In this document: positions 1 through 14,190 of the stretch, piece after piece
Numbering within the stretch: position 1 is the first letter of the stretch
Layout of the letters: the number at the start of each line of letters is the position of its first letter
Assembly (NCBI GenBank): GCA_022316685.1
Contig: JAKJHU010000054.1
Location: forward strand, 186,001 to 250,000
Reading direction: 5' to 3'
Source of the DNA: Progne subis subis
Taxonomy: Eukaryota > Chordata > Aves > Passeriformes > Hirundinidae
DNA: 64,000 bases
The notes under the pieces: model-generated
The model's input: only the letters and a program-made list of their open reading frames with translations
What the model was told of the DNA's origin: nothing
Databases searched by the model: none
Position numbers and translations under genes: made by a program

Positions 1-959
1 TGGTGCTCTGGAAGGGCTGGAGTTGATCCCCTGCTCCCTGTGCCTCTGCCAAGAGGGAACTCATCTGGACGGGATTTCCTGCCCCGGCCATTGCACACAG
101 AAAGCTTCACTGGAGGAGGAGAGGACACCCTCACCTGATGTTCTCCATCAGAAAGGCAGTGTTTGGAGGAGGACGGGCTGGATTTTGACTGGAAACAGCA
201 TTACAGCCTTCCAAACTGAAAGCAAATAGCGCAAATATTTGAGAGCATCACCAGTCTTGGAGCATATCACCTGCCCAGCGCTGTCCAATGGGACCAATGC
301 TCTCCTGGGATGTTCCCCAGGGACGAGGCGAGCTGGAGACACTCTCAGAGCTGGCCAACAACAGCACTGCAAGGGTTGTGTAATGAATTAAATGCGCTAA
401 ACACCATATCCTGTTCCTTGGAGCCAGGACCACACTTGCCCACTCACCTGATTTGTACAGAGCTTCCTGTGAGCTCTGCCCAGGAGCGGCAGAGCCTGAG
501 TCTCCCATAGACAGGATCTGAAATCTACAGAGATAAATCCATTATGGTTATCACATTAAGCTCAAATGAGACAAGAAGGAGAAACACCCTGCAATTTTAT
601 CTCCCTGCAAGCATCCCATCCGCTCAGCTCTGACCAGTGGTGGAGAGATGGCCGCGCTCGGTCTCCTTGTGGTCTAAACAGCAGAGAGAGCCAGCTTCTT
701 CAAAGTTAAAAGAAAATAGTAATAATGGAGTCCCCACGTTCCTGCTGTGTTTATAAAGAGATGTTTTCTTCCTGAGCTCTACAGCATGGCGGGCTTAATC
801 TGAAATTTCTTTTTAATCATAGCGGGAGTCCCAATTAACGTGTTGGGTAATCGCTCAAGTAGAACTGGAGTTTCATGGCTGCAGCAAGGCAAGGAGAGGC
901 TCAGCATCAGGGTACCTGAGCACGGGCAGGGACCAGGAGCACACCCAGGCATCGCTGCT

Positions 960-1760
960 GGCCTCAGCCCCTCCCCAAACCAAGGGGAATGAGGGCAGCT
1001 CCCCACAGCAACTTCAACACACAAACAGATCCCCGAGCTCCCCAGGCATCGGGAATGCAGCAGCTCCACGAAAAACCCCACGGTGGGAGCAGCAGCACCG
1101 CGCTGCTTTCACGTGCACCTTCCCGAAGGAAAAACACCCCTCACACTCCCTCCTGCCTCAATCTGCAGGCGTGTAATCCAACACATGTGCTTCCAGCGCG
1201 CAGGCGGGGAGGGGGACCTGCCTCTGACCTACTTTCTTTTGTTGCTGGAAGTGCTGATCTCTATGCAGGATTCTGCGAGCAGGCAGAAGCTGTCATTAGG
1301 GTTCTGGCATCATCTCTGCCTCACACCGCTCCTTACATCACCGCAGCCACCAATTCCAGCCCGGGTGCTCCCGATTTTCGCCGGTGTTGGCACCAGGACG
1401 CCGTGACCTCGTGCTGCCTGCGAGCACGGAGAATTCTCTGCGAGCACAGAGAATCGCCACCTGTCACACGGCGGATTTCGGCCAGGCAAGGGGGTTACCT
1501 GCAGCCTGGGATGAACACCGCACTTACCCAGAGGGGCACGCTGCAGTCAGCACACCCAGACCACAGCAGCACACAACATCGCCTTACTCTCCGGGGTTTT
1601 TATTTTTCATTCACAAGGAAGTTGGGTCTGAGGTAGGCACCGCGCTGACCTGGAAAGCAAAGCTGTTAAAATTCAAATGCGTACACCCAGGGCGGATCTC
1701 ATCGGGAAGTATTATGGGAAACACGGGCATGCAGGCTCTTAAAACGAGCTCTTAAACGCA
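960..1760. other. Local GC/CpG-richer block without a recognised gene
   Basis: This block is visibly richer in CG dinucleotides than its surroundings and is open in several frames at once on both strands. The longest frame (989-1636, plus, 215 aa) has low-complexity composition, no recognisable domain and no signal peptide. Simultaneous openness in several frames is what GC-rich noncoding DNA gives. It could be a distal CpG-rich regulatory element or an unrecognised noncoding exon; neither is shown. Confidence 0.3.
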
Positions 1761-2639
1761 CAGGCTTCCATCTCGAAGTATTAAAAACCTGGCGTGAGTG
1801 TGACCCTCCTCCAGCTCTCCTCTGCTCCCTCAGTATCTCCTTTTAGGACGTTGAGCCGCAGCCCTGAGGTTTGGGAGTTGCAGGCTCGCTGCAGTCACTG
1901 GGGCTTGTGCAAATTGGTCTTCAGAGAAAACCAACTCCGCTGCCTTATGCAAAAACACTCTTTAGTAACCTACTAAAGAGCTTCCCCAGAATCTAGTCTT
2001 CCCTGTGCTCCCAGGTACCCGGGTGTAACACAGCTCCTTGATGTTGCAGATCTGGAGATAAAAGGCTGTTGTGTTAAACCCGCATCCTTCAGACCTTGTA
2101 AGGCAGTTACTAGAAACAAGCCTTCCCTTCTGCAATGGCTTAAGAACAGACCATTTTAATTGATTAGTTTGCCCATTACGGGTAAGCAGAAGAACAGCCT
2201 TGCAATTGAACCTCAGTCCTTGAAATGCAGAGAGACATCAGCCTGCAGTGCATTTGCAAACCTCAGAGGCTAATTTCTACCCTTTCTGCTGTTCCACTCC
2301 CTCAGTCTGGGATTTACCTAAGCACACAGGATGCATCTCTACACCAGGCAGGGGGGGAATTGCTTTGCATCGATGTTCAGTCAACAGATTCTAACGATAA
2401 AACAATTTCAAATCCGCACTTTGATTAAAATCAGAGCCATGGAAAAATCACGCTAAGGTTCATCTAATGAATTTTACTTTCCAAGGCTTTAGCAGAAGCC
2501 TGCCAGGGACTAAATCCAAGGGGGTAAAGCTAAATTTGACAGTCTGATAATTGTCCTCACCCCAACTCCTCATGCAGGTTTAGGAGTATAAATAAATCTG
2601 GGGTGGCAACCAAGAAAATAATCCCATCTATTTAGCAGC

Positions 2640-2790
2640 AACGATCTACTGGGGAGAAGATAAGAGGCATTTGAAAGACAGAGACAAGAATCTCAAATTG
2701 TATATATTCTAAATTAAAGGATGAGGGTAATTAATTGTTTGATAAGATAAAATCTGCGCTAAGTTAGGGCCGTGAGTCAGAGAAATGAGA
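2640..2790. promoter_or_regulatory. Cluster of GATA-like motifs with an AP-1-like site
   Basis: Several WGATAR-type words lie close together (agataag near 2,656; tgataagataaa near 2,741), followed by a TGAGTCA AP-1-type word near 2,775. Motif clusters like this arise by chance in AT-rich DNA, so this is only a candidate enhancer. Confidence 0.15.
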
Positions 2791-5700
2791 GATAGAAAAT
2801 ATGTTCATCACTCAGTCCACCTCTTTACCAACACATATTTTCTAGCATTTGTCCAGTGTAGGCTTTGTTTTGTTTTTCTCAAGTCAATGAATCAACTTTC
2901 TTGATATTCAGCCCAACGCCAAACAGGAGCTACTGGCATTTGCCGAGGATGAATAAATAACTAGTAATGGTTCAGTCTCGTGAGATGGTCCAGGAAAATC
3001 CTGGGCGAGGTTTCCCCGGGACACGGCTGGCTCGATCGCACTCCCCTGTGCTTTCTAAAAGAGCATATATACCTACATATGTACAGCTCCGTGTTGTTAC
3101 ACCAACCGCCAACGAGCGCCGCCCATCCCGCACCTCTCCACGGATGCGTTTTTGCCTGCTGCTCCCATCTCCCCGAAATACCAAGTGACTTGTTTGGAGA
3201 AAGCTCATTTCTCCCGGCACCCTTACCTCACTCTTAGCAACCTTCTATTTAAAGTCGCAATCTGTTGCAGCAAGCCAGCTTAGGAGTGTATAAACAAGCT
3301 GTTATGACCCCGCCGCAGGAAGGGGAGGAAATGGCCTATGCTTTAAAGTCAGCTGCCTTCAATAATTAGAAGCAAGTAGACAAACATGAAAGCAATGACA
3401 CTTCAGTGTTCTGTTATTTAAAGGGTACAGCCGCCCCGCTCGGTCCCTCGTTACCACCCAGGCATGCAGCCCTGGTGCAATTAGCCAAGCAAAGAACGGT
3501 GTCACCTGCCACGGGAGAGGGTCACAAACTCTTTCCCTGTCCCTGTTACTGGGAGAAGTACGTGGGGCTTTTTTATTTTTAATCAGTCTTTTTCTCTTAG
3601 CATGCAATGGCAGCTGCTTCTCACATCAGAAACCCTGAAAGGTTTTTATTAGTCCTAATGCTCCACAGAAGAATTAAGAGGTAACAGCACATATGTTCTG
3701 CTGTGCCCCAAAGAGGGGGAAAGGGAGGAAAATTAGCTCTTCTGCAGCAGCACAGCCCAGGGTGTAGGACTTGCTTATTACCAGAATCAGCTGCTGATGG
3801 AGCGAAACACATCCATGCACAAAGCATTCCCTTCGCAAAGTAGCAGGCTCTGCATTCCTGGCCTGAGAAGGGGAAGCCAAAGGTCCCACAGAGCAGCAGG
3901 AATGTTTCTTCTGGAGCTGTCAGTAGAGGAGACAGTCTCCTTGCGAAAGGCAACAGCGGGACTCTGCTTTATTCCATCTCCCAAATGGAAAGTAGAGAAA
4001 AAGGCAAAATCAGCACTAACATCACACCTGGGGAGCTCACAGTGCTGCGTGGTTTAAACCTGAGCGGGGCACATATCTCCCATTAGGCTGTCTTGACATT
4101 ACACTCACAAATAACCCTCAAGTGCTTTTAGTGTAAAAGCCTGAAACTTGTTTGCTGAGGGACTCATTCGCATCAGCATCCTGAGCAGGGAGCCGACTTC
4201 TTCAAAGCAGCTTTCTTTGGGGAAACACAACGCCAAGGAGAGCAGGCACTCAGCTCTTCCAGGGGAGATTAAAGAGGAAAATTAGAGAGGCTGCAGCTTA
4301 TGCCCATACCAATAAGGGCAGGTGTTTACCACCACTTAAATAATTAAAAAGATTTTTCACCAGTGACCAGGTTGTCACCGACTCATCTCACTGCCACCCA
4401 TGGATGCAGGCAGCAGTGACAGCAGGGACTCTGCTCTGTGGGATTCTGCCTCCTCAGTAATCCCAGCACAGCAAACTGCAGGGAGGAGAAGAGGAAAGAG
4501 AGAGGAGGAGAAACCTCGTTTTCCCTGGGAAGCTCTGCTATGATTTCTTTCGGGATAGGACCCAAGGTTCGTTTAGAACAATCTTTAGCCAGACCATGTA
4601 ATGCCGACTACATTAAAATGCTGAGACTTTGGGAGCAATTATCCCAAAAACCAGCACGTCAGGCAGAGCAATGCAATTAGGCTGCATGTTAAGAGGCAGG
4701 ATCCAGGCATTAGCACCCAAACCAGCACGCACGGGACACGATCCACATTCAGTGTATTTACAACACATGACCTGATAGTAAAAGCAATAATTAGCTACTA
4801 TTAATACCAGTGGATGAAAATAGAGGGGAGGGGAAGCTCCATTATTAACTAAGTTATTTATACAGAGGTGGCCCCACCAGCCAGCAGTAAAGCTGGCAAT
4901 GGTTTAGCACTGCTCAGCCTGAGCCCCAAGAGGGGATGGGATGGCCCAGGGATGAGGGACAGCCTTTGTAAACCTCTGCGGCTGTGCCATGGGCGTTCCA
5001 GCTTGCAGGGAGGAGAGGTACTCCAGGCTGAAGGAGGTGGATTTGAATCCCACCTCCATCACCTCTCCACGTACCGAGCTCTGGCAGCAGCCACAGAATC
5101 CCTCCCAGGATCTTCACAACCTGTGGAGGGTAAACCAGAAGGATGACACCCCCTCTCTTTTTCCTTATCCAAAACACTGCCAGGCAGTCAGGCAAGGCAA
5201 CAACTGCAGTGATGCAAAGCAACACCACGACGTCTCCTAGAGCAGGAAACAGGACTTGGCTCAAAGCTTTTGTTAGAGAGAAGAGGGTCCTTTCATAATA
5301 CAGCCCTTTGTTCTGCTGGAGGAATTCAAATGCTATAAATTCATCCCCCTAGGTAAATGCAGCAGTTATCAGGCATTTTACCACAGGATTCCTGGTCTCC
5401 TAGTGAAGTTAAATGCAGTGCCATTACAGCAGCACTTTAACGTGTAAATATTACATTCCCGGTTCTTTAGGAGATGTTCATTTAGTGAAATAAAATCCTG
5501 CTAGTAAAACACCTGATCAAACCCTTCAGCTGAACTGGCCCAGTAATTGCTCTAGGACTGGAGGGAGTCCAATGACTGGTTGCAATTTACGACCACTTTA
5601 GGAAAAAAATCTACCTTGAAGCATCCGCTAAGGACTGAGTTGTAGATGAGATCATGGAGTGCATTTACATCGCAGCTTTCTATAACGTTAAGTGGCCACT

Positions 5701-8579
5701 AATTCGTGCTGAATTCCTTTGTAATTCTGATGGAATCACATCTGACAATCACATAAATAGCAAAGAATTCCTCGGGAATAATGTTACTACAACAAGGAGT
5801 AAAAGGCAAAGGAATGATTCATCCTTCATGGTGAGACATGCCCTTTTCTATCATCTCTACTCACCCAAAATAATTCGCCCAGCCCAAATTTCACAGCCAG
5901 GGCTGACAGACACCAAGTTGTAAAGGGGTCACTCTCCTGGAGCCACAGTTACAGTCTGAGGGAAATACACTTAAAATCCGAAGCTGTGAGAAAGCTTAAA
6001 GACAATTAAGCAACAAGATGAGCTGCCTGAGGGAGGCAGCAGGAAAACCTTGATGAAGATTTTGCTGCAGGCAGGGGGCTGCATTAAATGACCATCATCT
6101 CCACTGCTACTAAAAATCCAGGGGTCCTGGCAGGAACTGGACAGGGAGGAGAGATGCAAAAACACAACTGTTTTAACCCTTTCCACTCAGCAGAGAGAAT
6201 CAGGGTTAGGAAAGGGTTGAGCAAAAAGACCGGAATGCAGAAAAAAGCAGAGTCGTAAATGTATCAGAAGACTTAAGATCCAGCTGGAGAGCCGTAAAAT
6301 GGCAGAGCAGAGTCAGAATCCTGTCAAAGACATGGAGGGGAGGGATCATCACAGATTTTAAGGAGTTTGGTGTTTTCTCCTTCCTGCAGGGAGGGTAAAT
6401 CCTCTCCATATTTTGGAGGCAGGGAGGAAAGGAGGGTTTAGGCTCTCGGCATCCCCCAGCTCCGGAAAGCAAACACTGGTTCTGCCCTGGAAGAAAAGTG
6501 GTTTCATCACCTTCAATCCTGCTCCAAAAGGGCTGTGTTAGAAAAGCCACAGTCCCTTGGCACTTGAATAGCACTGAAATCAAAACACCAGCTCAACTCC
6601 TGCCTCCACATCCTCCCTAGGAGAAAAAAAACCACCTGGGAAAGACATCAGGACATCTCTTCCTCTCGCTCCACAGACCTGAGAACCTGGGGATGATCCA
6701 AAAAACGCTGTATTTTGACTGTCTCAATTAACCAAATAGCTAAAAACTTTGTTATTTGCCTGGCACCAGTAGAAGCAGGGTCCATATGCTGAACTAGAAC
6801 AAGAACTTGCTCGAGGAATTGCTGCCTGCACCGTGAGATGCCAGAAGCCAGATGGGGGATTTATAACAGCACAAGGCTGGCTCGATGGGCAGGGGCTGCT
6901 CCAGCACAGCGTGTTCCTGGAAGAACGCAACAACCACTGAAGTTAGGGGAAAGGGTTAAAAATAAAAGTGAGCAACTTTCTTATCATGCACTCCTTGCCC
7001 TCCACTGAATTAACATCAGAATCAGAAATCAGATGATGCTCCAGGCTGCCTGAAAATTGTTTTTACACTTTCAGCATGCCCGTGGCCAAAACCTAGACAA
7101 TGTATGTTCGTGTGAGGTGATTATTTAATGAATTAAGGGTGCAGGTAGATTAGGAGGAGCTGATGCTCCCTTGTGCTGTTCTCCTGAACAAAGGCTTCAG
7201 GAGCAGCTCCACAAAACAGCAACAGAATCCTTGGACTGGCTGATGCCTCAGCTCTTTTGGACAGCAAACACATTCCCCGTCTCTGGTGGAAGTTCCGGGG
7301 CCTGGGTGTGATGCGAGGCAGAGGATGCACAACATGAAGTTGCAGTTTTAGCTTCCCATTGGGTGCAATAATTACAGGTAGGGAGTAACAGCAGCATCTC
7401 TCCATAAGGCTGTTAATAAAGTTCACCTTCACTAGCTAAACCCATTCTTCTTTCCTAAAGACTGGAAGAGATTTTATAGCAGATTCATCACCTCCACCCT
7501 TTAATTCTATTTTTGGAGTCTATTGAACTTTTGCATATGTTGAAATGAAAAGAGTCTATATTAACACAACCACTTTTTTGTTACTGTAATGAGAGCCTTG
7601 AAACCACCACAAAGAGAAACATGCCTTTTAGCAGCTGAAACAAATTATTACAGCAACTGAGTCTTAAAAGGAATTTCAAGTAAAAATATAGTATTGCATG
7701 AAGTTGTTATGGCAACTGATGTTGTAGAGTAACTGCACTGGGGCAAGTTTTCCTCCTTCATCCTGCTCAGCAAAGTCTGGGAAAAACTTTATGATAAAAT
7801 TGTGCCTTAATTAGTCAAATAAGTCATAAATATAGCTTATCCCAAAATCCTTAACATTCCAGCCTCATGCAGTCTGTGTGCAGTTACTCTACTAATGAGA
7901 AAATATATCTACTAAAGCCCCACTTACCATTAAAAATCCCATCCAATATTTTTCTAATACAATTTATCAATTTAAACACATTGCACAATGTAATATTCTG
8001 CAGCGTTCCATTAAAATGATAAATAGCTGTGGAAAAAACAAGGGATTAAACATACTGTAATGTAATCTAACAGTATTTAAACATAAATTTAAAAAAAACC
8101 TTAAATATGGAAGAGAAATGTACCGTACTTGTGAGGAAAAAGAGCCCAAGTCTCTCCCTGGGTTGGAGTATTAATAGGCCAGAGGAAGCAGAGCAGTGAG
8201 AAATGACAGTCAACTTCAGAGGATATAAAATGTCCATTAGGCTTTGTTATAAGATTACATCAAAGCAGTTCGTATGTTTTAATCTGGGGAAAGAGAAAGC
8301 AGCTACTTGGGGTCTGTGCCTGGGGGCTGCCTCTGTGTACTGAACCAGACAGTTTGCATAATGAACAATTTTTATTCAATCAGGATTTCAGCACAGATAG
8401 TTCCCACTCAATGGGCTCTAGCACAAATGGGGTTGGATATTGATGCTATTCTTCAAGCTCCACCTGCTGGCTCCGGAAGAAGTGCTGGTGGCTTTCTGAA
8501 GGGCCAGTTTGTGGAGGGACATCAAGTTATTGGCATAAAAATCCAAGCCTGGGCTCTGTGCTTCTTGCCTTTCTCAGCT

Positions 8580-8710
8580 TCAAAAATAAAAAAAAAATAA
8601 TAAAACCACACCAAAAGCCAACAGCAATCAACCAAAAAACCCCAGAACCCTCCCCAAAATTAAAACCGAAACAAAATAAAAACTCTACCAAAAAATCCTC
8701 CAGACTTCAG
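8580..8710 (+). repeat. A/C-rich low-complexity tract
   Basis: The plus strand is dominated by A runs broken by C (AAAACC, CCAAAA, ACCAAAA units) for about 130 bases with hardly any G or T. There is no exact repeat period. The same composition recurs near 12,280, 14,880, 22,760, 32,320 and 35,470, always with A on the plus strand. It may be a degenerate expanded poly-A; no source element is visible. Confidence 0.7.
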
Positions 8711-11700
8711 AGTTTTCCTTGGCTTGCACCAATAATTTGGCTGATTTGCTCAGGCAGATGTTGAGCTGCAGACGAGCTGCCAAAACCTGCCTGGCTGAAC
8801 CCACCTGATTACCAAGGGAGTTGCCTTGTGCTCAGAGTGCAGCCAAAAGGGCAGAGCAGCCAGGGAAATCATTCCATTTAGCGTGCGCCTTCTGCACAAT
8901 AATTACTTATTTAAATTTTACTCTGCTGCTCCAGCCATTAGAAAAATGCACTCTAAACAAAGGTGATTTTATGCAGACAACAGCTGAGCCAGTCATTTTT
9001 TAAAGACAGGCGCACCGTGACTTATGTCCCAGGATGAGCAGCTCTTACTGAGGTGGCTGAAACAAGGTTTACAGCCTAAACCCTATTTCCAAGGGTTATT
9101 CCAGTGGCTGCCCTGCTGGATCACCTTCAGCTTTAGCAGCAGCATGGAGCTCACTTACCCCACAAATGCAAGCCAGGGTCACTAACAGCTTTACAGACAG
9201 GAAGAGCCCAGGCAACACTTTGCTGCACAGAAGTGCTTGCTAAATCCTGGGATGATCATTTAAAGGTTTCACATATACACCTGATAATTCAGAGTTAATT
9301 AGTGTGGGCATATTAGAGATGCTCCTGCCTGCACCTCTGGATTCTGCCTATTGATCAGGCACTGCGGCTGCTCTCGGCTCCGGGAGGAAGTGAATTCACT
9401 CTGTTGCAGTGAATTTTGCTTCCTGCCTGATTCGGGTAGGCTTTGCTTCTGACTGGCACCAAATCCCTTCTTCCTATTTCCAGAAGAAAAATAGCTCCCT
9501 TTTAATCTAGACCTTCCAAAGCTCCTGCCATGCCTGTGACGTCCTGAATGCAGAATTACGGCTTTCCCTGGTTTCTGCTCATTTATCTGGAAGCCTGTAG
9601 GTTGTTGTATCTCACCCCCCGGTACTTTTTTTGGCTCCGTCCAGAAATACCCTTTTATCAATTCACCTGACAGCCATCCAGCAGGAAGGGTGTGTTGGAA
9701 AGATGATGCTAATCCAGAGAGACCACTCTTCAGCTGGAGCATTCATGAAGTCTAATGAACTATTGGCAGAAAGGGACTTCTGTGGCGCAATTAAAACTCG
9801 CTTCCGTGAGACACAAAATACTGCGCCTAAAAGTTAACGGTGCCAGGCAGGGGAGGTGGATCAGCTCAGGGAACATAAATTGGTGAGAAGAAGCCACTTC
9901 CTTCTCCCCCATCCCCAAGCCTTATGCATTAGGCAAAGCTGGAATAATGAATATGTATTGCAAGGTGTTTGCTACAAGCCTACTTATAAAGTGCACAGGC
10001 AGGAACTCCTGGAAGGGGGATTTATGGGAGCAGTCACACACAGCTGGCACACCGTGTTCTGCAGGCTTCGACTGGGATGAATGCCCCCCCTGTAAGCACT
10101 TAGCACCCACCACAATAAACTAAGGTGTATAAGCAGAGTCTAAAGTTTATTCTCAGGAGCATCCCTTGAGGGGGAATGCTAAATCAACCACCTCAAGGTT
10201 TGGTAAATTCAGAGCTGAGAGAGGGGACGTGGCTCATCTCCTGCTCTGAGATACCCAATGCCCTCAGAATGCTCAAGGAAGAGGAAGGAAAGCTTGGGAA
10301 TAGGTTGCTGCTTGAGGACTGGACCAGTCATTAACCCCTGATGACATCCCATTAATCAGAGGAAATGACACTAACAGGACCATTACAATGCTGTGATCCT
10401 TCATCAGCTTTGCTAACTGAGGGGGGGAAGAAACCACAACGCATCGGACACTAAGTTTTAATTTCAAAAAGAAATTCACCTTCAAATCGCTCCGTCTTTT
10501 CGCATTTGTTTCCAAGCACAGTAATTAAAATTCTAAATCAAAACACACTCCTTTCCCTCACTCCCACTTGGCAATGAGCACGCTCTGCCCAAAATCCGAT
10601 ACGAGGCCGGAGTACAATGAGAGCAAGTCAAAATCTACAAGGTGAAGGCAGCTCCTGGAGCTTTAGCATCAGCCAGGAGCTGTGGTGACACAGGCTCTGA
10701 CTGCAAAGGCTGGCTTAAGGGCTGATGCTAAAGACCACGTCCACTGATAGGTGGGATATTAATGCCACTCCTTTCTTCAAGCCCTCTGAGTCTGCACTGC
10801 TGCCTGGGAGAGGTTTGAAGACTAAAGATATATTTTTTGAATTATTAATCTCTTTGCAGGAGCCGTACACTTGGAGACAGCACGGAAAATAGGTTAAGGC
10901 TCACAATAAGCTGAATGAGTTAAATCAGAATCAGGCAAGTGTGCTGACAGCCAGCTCCTGTGACTCTTAAGCTTATGGGCCAAGGTATGAGCATGAAGGG
11001 AACAGCAGGATCAAGCCAGATAAAATGAACATGTTGGGTTTGACTAGTGTGTAAGGAAGGGTCAAACAGTGGCTTGCTGGTGGGACCCAGAGCCAACGTG
11101 GAATGAGTGACTGAAGCAAAGAAGGACTGACATTACTTCTCCAAATTATAAATTCTGCCTCCCAATCTATCTGAATGGATTAACCTCAAAACACGAGATC
11201 CGGAATTTAAAGATTCAGAATTCAGAAGCTATTATGAGTCAAGAGCAGGAATTAGCATTTGAGTTATAAATATGCTCTAACAAACTGACAGGAGTCGGCT
11301 TGCTGTTCCTTCCCTTTTTGAAGATGGTGGCATCATACTCGCAATATTTAGAGACATAAACCTAGAAGTGATTTTCACATCCCAGCTGGATGTTAACAAC
11401 GTGGCTTGTTGGGAGAACACTGCTCCTCATCTAACCAGTGCTGCCATGCAGGAAAGCTGTTACAACGAGGCAGGGTCTGGCTTTCCAAGGAAAAAGCGCT
11501 GTCCCGGGACACAAAGCTGTGCCACGGCACCCTGATCTTCCACAGGTCCTCCCTCGCCTAGCAGGCTGTCAGGAGGGAGGCAGACACGAGCACACCCTGA
11601 ATAAACAGGAGCCAGTAATATCAGAGAAAGTCTCCAGGCAGTAAGTAATGAAGGCACTAAATAACTGTACCCGCTATTCGGATTTTCTGCCAAACATTAG

Positions 11701-12624
11701 CCAATTTAAAAGGCAGCAAGAGGCCTTTTACACAGGGAGAATTTCTTTGAGCACCGACTTAAAAGCCGAAGTTTGGCAGGGAAGTGTCTGAGAAGGATGG
11801 GGGAGAGGTAAAAGCCAATTTCACCTGGTAATCTGCTACACTATTTGTGTCCTACCCAGACCACACTTCATGCATTAAGAACACACTGCAGCTCTCCCCC
11901 GCGCTGGGGGAGCGGGGAGCTAATGGTTTCTATTACAGGCGTGTGTGGAGGGTGGCTGTGGCATGCACATCTGTCTGCAAAATAGATGCTAGCTCTGGAA
12001 ACTGCCTAAACACCTCCGTTCCCCAGCAAACGGGGCGGGCAGCGGGGTTTTTTTGGGCTCCCTCCCGGCGTGAAGGGCGGGGGTGATTGACAGGGCTGGG
12101 AGCCGAAAAGCCAGCACGTGCTCCCACTGTAAATACTAAAGCTTAAAAGCCTCAGCCCTTAACTGACTATTTCACAGACTTCAACTCGGTTACTCTTAAT
12201 GAGGATTTCCACGAGCGCACACAGAGGGGGGAGGAAAAAAAAAAAAAAAAAGGAGTCTACACGTTCTCAGCACAAGGTGGGGAAAAAAAACCACACCACC
12301 CAACCCCAAAAAAATCAACAACCAAACAGCAAAATAAACAGCTGGCGAAGTGAAATACGAGGTTAGAGCCCTCTCTGATTCAAGAGAAGATTATTAAAAC
12401 AGCTATAAAGATGGTGTTGGCATCTCTTGAAATGAGTTTGTTACATTCAGAAGAGGCAGTTACACATGACAAACCATTTTCTGTTTAATTAGAGGGCTCT
12501 GTGTGGAACACTTCCAGGCGGAGGAGGGGAGCAGATTGCCACCCAGCATCTCAATTACGGGACAACGATTCGACATGCAAATGCTTTTTGACTGACCGCA
12601 GAGGGAGAAAAAAAATAAAAAGGA

Positions 12625-12698
12625 GAATTTAAAAAAGAAAAAAAAAAAAAAAAGAGTAAAAAAAAAAAAAAAAGAGTTAAAAAAAAAAAAAAAAGAGC
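12625..12698 (+). repeat. Three-copy tandem repeat of poly-A plus GAGT
   Basis: Runs of about 16 A are punctuated by GAGT (12,654), GAGTT (12,674) and GAGC (12,695), giving a 20-21 bp period over three units. On the opposite strand it reads as long poly-T, which makes a spurious polyphenylalanine frame. Confidence 0.8.
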
Positions 12699-13082
12699 TG
12701 TTCTGGAGGTTAAAGAACAGGAGCTTTGCCTCAGCCTTCAGCAATCTGAGCTTTCCTGCCACACACATTAGTGCTGAAGGTTTCTTTCTGCCCAAAGAAT
12801 GGCTTCTACTTGCTGGCTGGGGAAAAAAAAAAAAAAAAAAAACCACCCAAAAAAACTTCTATGGAGAAAACCACAGAAATACCCTCTGTCCAACCCTGGT
12901 TAAAAGCTTTCTATTCTTCCAACCAGGTAAAATAATTCGTGGTTGAGGAACAGAGCAGGACCTTGGTATCGCACCAAAGCTCTGAAAGTAAGCAAGCACA
13001 GAAAGGAAATTCTAGCTAATACAAGTTAAATATAGGTTATGTTAGCTGCATTTTACAAGCACTAAGAATGTTTTTGGAGAAA

Positions 13083-13103
13083 GCTGTCATTTTTAATGAC
13101 AGC
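13083..13103. repeat. Perfect 8-bp inverted repeat with 5-nt loop
   Basis: The words gctgtcat and atgacagc are exact reverse complements separated by five bases (tttta). It lies in gene-free DNA with no coding context. No T-tract or gene end suggests a terminator role. Confidence 0.5.
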
Positions 13104-13929
13104 ACAAGCTCCAATTACCACATAGCTGATACACTTGGGATTTGGAAGTTTTTTTTTAAATCACTTGAAATCTAAAAAAACCTTCATTATCAGCTTCTGA
13201 GTTGGATGTAAATAACTTCACCTGGTGCTAAGAAGTTTAACGTTTCACAGGGGCACACGAACAACTTAAAGCCATTTATAAATGCAGCTTCAGCTTCCTG
13301 GCAATCTAAATGCAGTCTCTGGCAACTTGAGCAGCAGCAAAGAACACAAGGCTGGGCTGCAAGGGGAAGAGGAGCAAGGCTAAAGGAGACGTGTGAGCAT
13401 CACCAAACCCTGGAATCAGGCAAGAACACACCTCAGGCTGCAGATACCTGTCAGTTCAGGGGGAAGATTAATCTTGCTGCTGGGCTTAAGAAAGGCCACT
13501 TAAGCTGAGAGCAAAACCATGGATCACCTTGAGCCTAAAGCAGAGCATTTGCCCCACAAGATGCTTCGAGAACAAAAACGCTGAGGAAACCTCTCCCATG
13601 GAACTTTCCCAGCTCCACCAAGCTGTCCCTCGGTTCCCTCAGGCTTTCACCACTCACCAAGGTGAACAAACCCAAAAGCGAGTCAAAAAAAAACCAACCC
13701 CCAAACTCGCTTACAAAAACCAGAAAGCCCTTTGGAAAAGCTTGCAAAAAACCAGCACAGGGCAGCAGCTCCAGCCCCAAAACCTAATGCAGGAGGGCAG
13801 CGAAGCTGAAGGCTGAAAATTCTCCTTCCCCACAGCTAATGTGAGAGCCTTACAGTCAGCAAGAAGAAGGGCAGCCTTCTAGCTTGTGGCAAGCACAAAG
13901 TGGGATTGAATCATTACTTGAAGAACGTG

Positions 13930-14190
13930 TTTCAGCGTCTATAAATAAAAACCTGCGAGGCTCCTTGCCAAAGAAGCCCGAGTCAATATCGCTTTTCTAT
14001 ATGCGCTGTCAAACTTTACTTTTAGACAGTATATTAATTACCCAGTCAATAATTGCGGGTTTCATTAGTGTATTAAATACCTCAATCGATAATATTTATC
14101 CTTTTCAGAGTCGGTCTTCACCAAAAACAAAGGCAGGAGGATTTTTTGATCCTGCAGTTCAAGAAGTCAGTGCAGCATAGCAGCAAGGCT
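13930..14190. other. AT-rich unique block, candidate conserved noncoding element
   Basis: The block is AT-rich but not simple-sequence, with few homopolymers and several mixed words such as cctcaatcgataatatttatcc. This texture is common in vertebrate conserved noncoding elements, but I cannot align it to anything, so this is a pointer only. Confidence 0.12.

Larger units (their letters stand above)
1..8580. other. Gene-free stretch, left part
   Basis: No reading frame here looks like a conserved protein and I recognise no exon flanked by plausible splice sites. The sequence is mostly unique and AT-leaning (especially 7,400-8,300), with a more GC- and CpG-rich block at about 960-1,760. No clear CR1 copy is seen. 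In human 17p13.3 the neighbour on this side of RPA1 is RTN4RL1, whose leucine-rich-repeat coding exon would be obvious; it is not here, so this is probably its flank or 3' side. That placement is inference from synteny. Confidence 0.6.

Noticed and set aside
989..1636. 215-codon open frame on the plus strand
   Set aside because: Other frames are open at the same place, composition is typical of GC-rich noncoding DNA, and no domain or splice context is recognised.
9299..9742. 147-codon open frame on the minus strand
   Set aside because: There is no recognisable domain, no hydrophobic or repeat structure, and no flanking promoter or poly-A evidence.
12625..12698. CRISPR-like array
   Set aside because: The repeat is poly-A with short punctuation, has no spacers, and the genome is vertebrate.
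12460..12846. Phe-rich minus-strand frame
   Set aside because: It is simply the complement of poly-A runs.
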